Assembly (NCBI GenBank): GCA_015655535.1
Contig: JAATEW010000180.1
Location: forward strand, 1 to 17,316
DNA length: 17,316 nt
Source of the DNA: Hyphomicrobiales bacterium
Lineage (GTDB): Bacteria; Pseudomonadota; Alphaproteobacteria; Rhizobiales; Beijerinckiaceae
Direction: 5' to 3'
Shown here piece after piece: positions 14,670-17,316 of this stretch. A program made the translations under genes and the position numbers. Within the stretch, counting starts at the first letter, position 1, and every line of letters starts with the position of its first letter. A model generated the notes under the pieces. It did no database searches and was not told the origin of the DNA. It was given only the letters and a program-made list of their open reading frames with translations.

Positions 14670-15599
14670 TTGGTCGAGAGCAGCGAAAACGGGTTAGGCG
14701 CGCCCGGTGCCGGCTATTACGCGGCCTTGGTGGTCGCGACCTTTCTGATGGCGTCCGGCTTCATCGCAGGCAAGATCCTTTTGAATTTTGGTTTCCCGGT
14801 GTTTTTGCTTGTCGGCTGGCGCTTCATCGTCGCGGCCTTCGCGCTTCTGCCATTGGCGGTGATCTCGCGCGAGCCTTTGTTTCCACGTCTCACGCTGTCG
14901 CAGAAAGCGACGGTCGTGCTCATCGGGCTCTTGCAGACGACAGGTACGCTCGGCCTGACCTTTCTCTCCTTGCGCTACGTCTCGGCGGCGACATCCGGCA
15001 TATTGCTTTTCACCAATCCGATCTGGGTTGCCTTGCTCGCGCCCTGGGTTCTGGGCGAGTCTTTGACGACGATCCGCGTGCTTGGCTTGATGTGCGGAAT
15101 CTCCGGCGTTGCGCTGGCGCTCGGCGGCGCGGCAGTCTCGGCGTCCGACAATTTCCTGCAAGGCGATATCGTCGGCCTGGGCGGCGCCTTGTGCTGGAGC
15201 CTGTCGACCATCATCAACAAGCGCACGCAATTGCCCATTGGCACCTGGACCTTGAGTTTCTGGCAAATGCTGATCGGTGCGCTCGTGCTTCTGGCGATTG
15301 CTTTCGGGCAGGGCGAACGTTGGCCGGAGAATGTCGGGCTTGTGCAATGGGCCTGGTTTTTCTGGCTCGCCATTCCGGGCTCGGCCGCATCCTTCGGGCT
15401 CTGGTTTCTTGCCTTGCGCAAGGGCGGCGCGACGCGTTCCAGCGGTTATCTCTTTCTCGCGCCGCTCTTCACTGTGCTGCTGTCCGATCTGATCCTGGGA
15501 ACGAGCCTCACTCTGCAGCAGGCGGCAGGCGGCATTTTGATCGGACTGAGCCTATGGCTGGTGAACCGGGGCGGATTGCATCCGTTTCGGAAAGCATGA
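14670..15599 (+). CDS. EamA/DMT-family transporter
   Basis: This is a 309-residue inner-membrane protein with about ten hydrophobic helices arranged as two EamA repeats (about 17-152 and 166-299). The end of repeat 1 has the typical NPIWVALLAPWVLGESLT, with the family Pro and Glu. The equivalent in repeat 2 reads APLFTVLLSDLILGTSLT, where the Glu is replaced. DMT proteins export or exchange small metabolites such as amino acids, nucleobases or sugars; the substrate cannot be told here. The start is TTG 14670, immediately after the rmuC stop. The only later ATG candidates fall inside the first helix, so TTG is preferred, supported by a G-rich GGCGGCGGA just upstream. Confidence 0.88.
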   Translation: MVESSENGLGAPGAGYYAALVVATFLMASGFIAGKILLNFGFPVFLLVGWRFIVAAFALLPLAVISREPLFPRLTLSQKATVVLIGLLQTTGTLGLTFLSLRYVSAATSGILLFTNPIWVALLAPWVLGESLTTIRVLGLMCGISGVALALGGAAVSASDNFLQGDIVGLGGALCWSLSTIINKRTQLPIGTWTLSFWQMLIGALVLLAIAFGQGERWPENVGLVQWAWFFWLAIPGSAASFGLWFLALRKGGATRSSGYLFLAPLFTVLLSDLILGTSLTLQQAAGGILIGLSLWLVNRGGLHPFRKA

Positions 15600-15715
15600 G
15601 TCTCTCAACGGTGTCATGGCCGGACTTCGCCTGCGCGCCTGAGTTAGATTGGCTGGAGCGGGCGATCAGATTTCGCCATTCATTCAACGGCGACCAGTAT
15701 CGGCGAGACGGATAT

Positions 15716-15782
15716 GCTTTCGTCAAGGATGGCTTCGCCACCGCCTTCGGCGGCGCGTCGGAGATGCGTCCTTGACGAAAGC
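15716..15782. repeat. 67-bp palindromic element with nested hairpin
   Basis: GCTTTCGTCAAGGA (15716-15729) and TCCTTGACGAAAGC (15769-15782) are perfect 14-base inverted arms. Between them the segment CCGCCTTCGGCGG (15741-15753) forms a second tight hairpin. No T run follows. It could be a bidirectional transcript-end structure for the convergent genes, or a copy of a palindromic repeat family, which would need genome comparison. Confidence 0.7.
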
Positions 15783-15854
15783 GATCCGCTCGCCAATGCT
15801 AGCCGCCAAGAGATGAATGGCAGCCTTTGAATTGAGCCATTGCACGCAATGAGC

Positions 15855-15886
15855 CTCAACCGTCAAGCCTGCGCATGACGGTTGAG
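15855..15886. terminator. Stem-loop downstream of recR
   Basis: CTCAACCGTCA (15855-15865) pairs perfectly with TGACGGTTGAG (15876-15886) over 11 bases with a 10-base loop. It starts 19 bases beyond the recR stop on the minus strand, where a terminator would be expected. No poly-T tract follows on either strand, so an intrinsic terminator is possible but not typical; 3'-end stabilisation is an alternative. Confidence 0.45.
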
Positions 15887-15904
15887 AGATCGGCGTTGCA
15901 CCCG

Positions 15905-16510
15905 TCAAAAATCCGTGCGGCTGCGGATCGCCGCTGCGAGTGTGCCTTCGTCGAGATAGTCGAGCTCGCCGCCGACCGGAACGCCATGCGCGAGCCGCGT
16001 GGTCTTGACCGGAAGATGCGAGATGAGATCTGTCACATAATGCGCCGTGGTCTGCCCATCGACGGTCGCATTGACGGCGAGAATCACTTCTTTCACCTCG
16101 CCGGTTGCGATCCGCTCGACCAGCGTCGTGAGATTGAGATCGTCGGGCCCGACGCCATCGAGCGGCGAGAGCGTCCCGCCGAGCACATGATAGCGCGCTT
16201 TGAGCGCCGCGGCGCGCTCCAGCGCCCAGAGATCGGCGACGGTCTCGACGACGACGAGCACATGCGGGTCGCGCTTCTCGTCGCGGCAGACGGTGCAGGG
16301 GTCGGATGTGTCGACATTGCCGCAGATTTTGCAGGTGACGATTTTGTCGCGCGCGTTTTGCAGCGCTTCGGCAAGCGGACCCAAAAGCTCGTCGCGCTTG
16401 CGGATCAGATGCAGTGCCGCGCGGCGCGCCGAGCGCGGCCCCAGGCCCGGAAGACGCGCCAGCAATTGGATGAGGCGTTCGATCTCTGCGCCCGCGACGC
16501 GCTCACCCAT
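15905..16510 (-). CDS. recR: Recombination protein RecR
   Basis: RecR works with RecO (and RecF) to load RecA on single-stranded gaps. The protein has 201 residues, the normal length. The order is helix-hairpin-helix (LPGLGPRSARRAA, about 20-32), a four-cysteine zinc finger CKIC...CTVC (Cys60, 63, 72, 75), a Toprim domain (about 83-178) with VVVETVADLWALE, and the C-terminal HGVPVGGELDYLD. All signatures are intact. ATG 16510 is chosen; alphaproteobacterial RecR proteins start at or a few residues before the A-G-x-E-I-E-R segment, here residues 6-12. It lies downstream of ybaB and dnaX on the same strand, the conserved replication/repair cluster, but is separated from ybaB by 220 bases containing a palindromic repeat. 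Confidence 0.97.
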   Translation of the reverse strand: MGERVAGAEIERLIQLLARLPGLGPRSARRAALHLIRKRDELLGPLAEALQNARDKIVTCKICGNVDTSDPCTVCRDEKRDPHVLVVVETVADLWALERAAALKARYHVLGGTLSPLDGVGPDDLNLTTLVERIATGEVKEVILAVNATVDGQTTAHYVTDLISHLPVKTTRLAHGVPVGGELDYLDEGTLAAAIRSRTDF

Positions 16511-16600
16511 GTGTTTTTATCTCGCCGCGTTTTAGAAATCTGGGTTCACGGGTTTTTCGTGAGCGATAGATCTCAGAAAATGAAATTAAACCGATGGAGC

Positions 16601-16722
16601 GTACCTTCTCCCCTTGTGGGAGAAGGTGCCGAGCGTATGCGAGGCGGATGAGGGGTATAGCCTCGTTCCCCTCACCCGGCAGACTTCGTCTGCCACCCTC
16701 TCTCCCGCAAGGGGAGAGGGTT
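16601..16722. repeat. Palindromic intergenic repeat (Rhizobiales-type) between ybaB and recR
   Basis: The element is a series of inverted repeats. ACCTTCTCCC (16603-16612) pairs with GGGAGAAGGT (16618-16627). TGAGGGG (16649-16655) pairs with CCCCTCA (16668-16674). GGCAGAC (16678-16684) pairs with GTCTGCC (16688-16694). CCCTCTC (16696-16702) pairs with GAGAGGG (16714-16720). I recognise this modular layout as a common dispersed non-coding repeat in rhizobial-type genomes. On the minus strand it would be transcribed between ybaB and recR as a chain of hairpins. Confidence 0.8.
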
Positions 16723-16730
16723 TACGCGTC

Positions 16731-17054
16731 CTAAAACGGCAGCTTCATGCCGGGCGGCAAAGGCAATCCCGCCGTCACGGCCTTCATCTTTTCTTCCATC
16801 AGGCGTTCGGCTTTCTTGCGGGCGTCTTCATGCGCCGTGACGATGAGATCTTCCAGAATCTCTTTCTCATCCGGCTTCATCACGCTGTCGTCGATCGCAA
16901 GGCCCTTCATCGTGCCTTTGGCGGTAAGCGTGACGCGCACGAGGCCGCCGCCCGACTGGCCCTCGACTTCGAGCCGTTCCATCTCGGCCTGCATATCCTG
17001 CATTTTGGCCTGCATGGCTTGCGCCTGTTTCATCAGGCCCATCATGTCTTTCAT
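16731..17054 (-). CDS. ybaB: YbaB/EbfC family nucleoid-associated protein
   Basis: This 107-residue protein is a normal length for the YbaB/EbfC family, small dimeric DNA-binding proteins that associate with the nucleoid. The N-terminal helix MKDMMGLMKQAQAMQAKMQ is characteristic, followed by the beta-sheet segment GGGLVRVTLTAKGTMKGLAI (36-54 region) and a C-terminal helix DLIVTAHEDARKKAERLMEE. The end GLPLPPGMKLPF is typical. ATG 17054 is decided by a clear GAGGAG (plus-strand CTCCTC, 17059-17064) about five bases upstream and by the family N-terminus. The position between dnaX and recR is conserved in many bacteria. Both flanking gaps carry dispersed repeats. Confidence 0.95.
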   Translation of the reverse strand: MKDMMGLMKQAQAMQAKMQDMQAEMERLEVEGQSGGGLVRVTLTAKGTMKGLAIDDSVMKPDEKEILEDLIVTAHEDARKKAERLMEEKMKAVTAGLPLPPGMKLPF

Positions 17055-17112
17055 AAGTGCTCCTCGCAGAGAATATAGTCGTATCCGATGATGCCAAACC
17101 GGCGCTTGCCGG

Positions 17113-17196
17113 CATTGCGAGGAATGAAAGCGACGAAGCAATCCAGTGGCAGAAGCCTAAGCGTTGTTCCTGGATTGCTTCGCTACGCTCGCAATG
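17113..17196. repeat. Dispersed palindromic repeat between dnaX and ybaB
   Basis: CATTGCGAG (17113-17121) pairs with CTCGCAATG (17188-17196), and CGAAGCAATCCAG (17134-17146) pairs with CTGGATTGCTTCG (17170-17182), with a partly paired middle. The core CGAAGCAATCCAG and its spurious translation HCERSEAIQ are familiar from repeats in many alphaproteobacterial genomes. It sits in the 169-base gap downstream of dnaX and would be transcribed as one long hairpin. Confidence 0.82.
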
Positions 17197-17223
17197 ACGG
17201 CCCAGCAATTGGAGTCTTTCTAA

Positions 17224-17316
17224 CTATAAATCGTCTTCGGTGAAGATTTGATCGGCATAGGCGATTTCGTCATTGGTTTCCACCGTGTCCGAGTCGGGAG
17301 GCGGCGGGGCCGTTGA
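17224..17316 (-). CDS. dnaX: DNA polymerase III subunit gamma/tau, C-terminal fragment
   Basis: On the minus strand a frame enters from the right edge and ends at TAG (plus-strand CTA 17224-17226), giving 30 residues. They read as a Pro/acidic-rich tail ending IFTEDDL. Identity rests mainly on position: dnaX directly precedes ybaB and recR in most alphaproteobacteria, and its product ends in an acidic tail. Tau/gamma assembles the clamp loader and couples polymerase to helicase. Nothing in the visible piece is catalytic, so the call is contextual. Confidence 0.72.
   Translation of the reverse strand, partial: STAPPPPDSDTVETNDEIAYADQIFTEDDL

Larger units (their letters stand above)
15600..15904. 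other. Non-coding gap between convergent transporter and recR genes
   Basis: This 305-base stretch lies between two convergent stop codons. Short open frames exist on both strands but none has a credible ribosome binding site or recognisable protein. Its notable content is two perfect inverted repeats, listed separately at 15716-15782 and 15855-15886. Confidence 0.6.

Noticed and set aside
15723..15908. Small minus-strand open frame downstream of recR
   Set aside because: It reads through the palindromic element and both hairpins, and has no ribosome binding site or recognisable protein.
16601..16722. CRISPR array
   Set aside because: The repeated blocks are different inverted pairs, not identical direct repeats with unique spacers.
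16867..17208. Open frame beginning with HCERSEAIQ
   Set aside because: This is a spurious translation of the dispersed repeat at 17113-17196, fused to a shadow of ybaB.

Overview
The window looks like a chromosomal segment of an alphaproteobacterium, most likely order Hyphomicrobiales (Rhizobiales). This rests on high-GC coding, a dnaX-ybaB-recR cluster, a GST-queG-SDR cluster, and two palindromic intergenic repeats of kinds I know from alphaproteobacterial genomes. The genus cannot be fixed by eye. Almost all of the sequence is ordinary chromosomal coding. The exception is one AT-rich gene at 9606-10559, which stands out as foreign.

Layout, left to right. (1) 1-714: the 3' part of a SuhB-type inositol monophosphatase. 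(2) 861-2863: a translationally coupled pair, a MotA/TolQ/ExbB-like channel protein and a MotB/OmpA-like partner with a long coiled coil, forming a putative ion-driven envelope motor. (3) 2979-6973: a tight three-gene operon made of a UDP-galactopyranose-mutase-like flavoprotein, a GtrA-like small membrane protein and a 676-residue polytopic protein that resembles GT-C glycosyltransferases. Together they suggest an envelope glycan modification route. (4) 6980-9418, minus: a large MscS-type mechanosensitive channel with a signal peptide and periplasmic N-domain. (5) 9606-10559, plus: the AT-rich STM4504/CBY_0614-type gene with a HEPN-like C-terminus, a candidate RNA-targeting defence gene. (6) 10570-13255, minus: GST, epoxyqueuosine reductase QueG and a YeeZ-like SDR, all overlapping. 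(7) 13461-15599, plus: rmuC and an EamA/DMT transporter. (8) 15905-17316, minus: recR, ybaB and the 3' end of dnaX, the DNA-repair/replication cluster. A different palindromic repeat sits in each of its two intergenic gaps.

The strongest candidates for something undescribed are the single-gene HEPN island at 9.4-10.57 kb and the flavoprotein-GtrA-GT-C operon. Other points of interest are a QueG reading frame with no canonical start outside the upstream GST gene, a 14-bp perfect inverted repeat with a nested hairpin at 15716-15782, and the repeats in both gaps of the dnaX-ybaB-recR cluster. I see no CRISPR array, tRNA, rRNA, transposase, integrase or phage genes.
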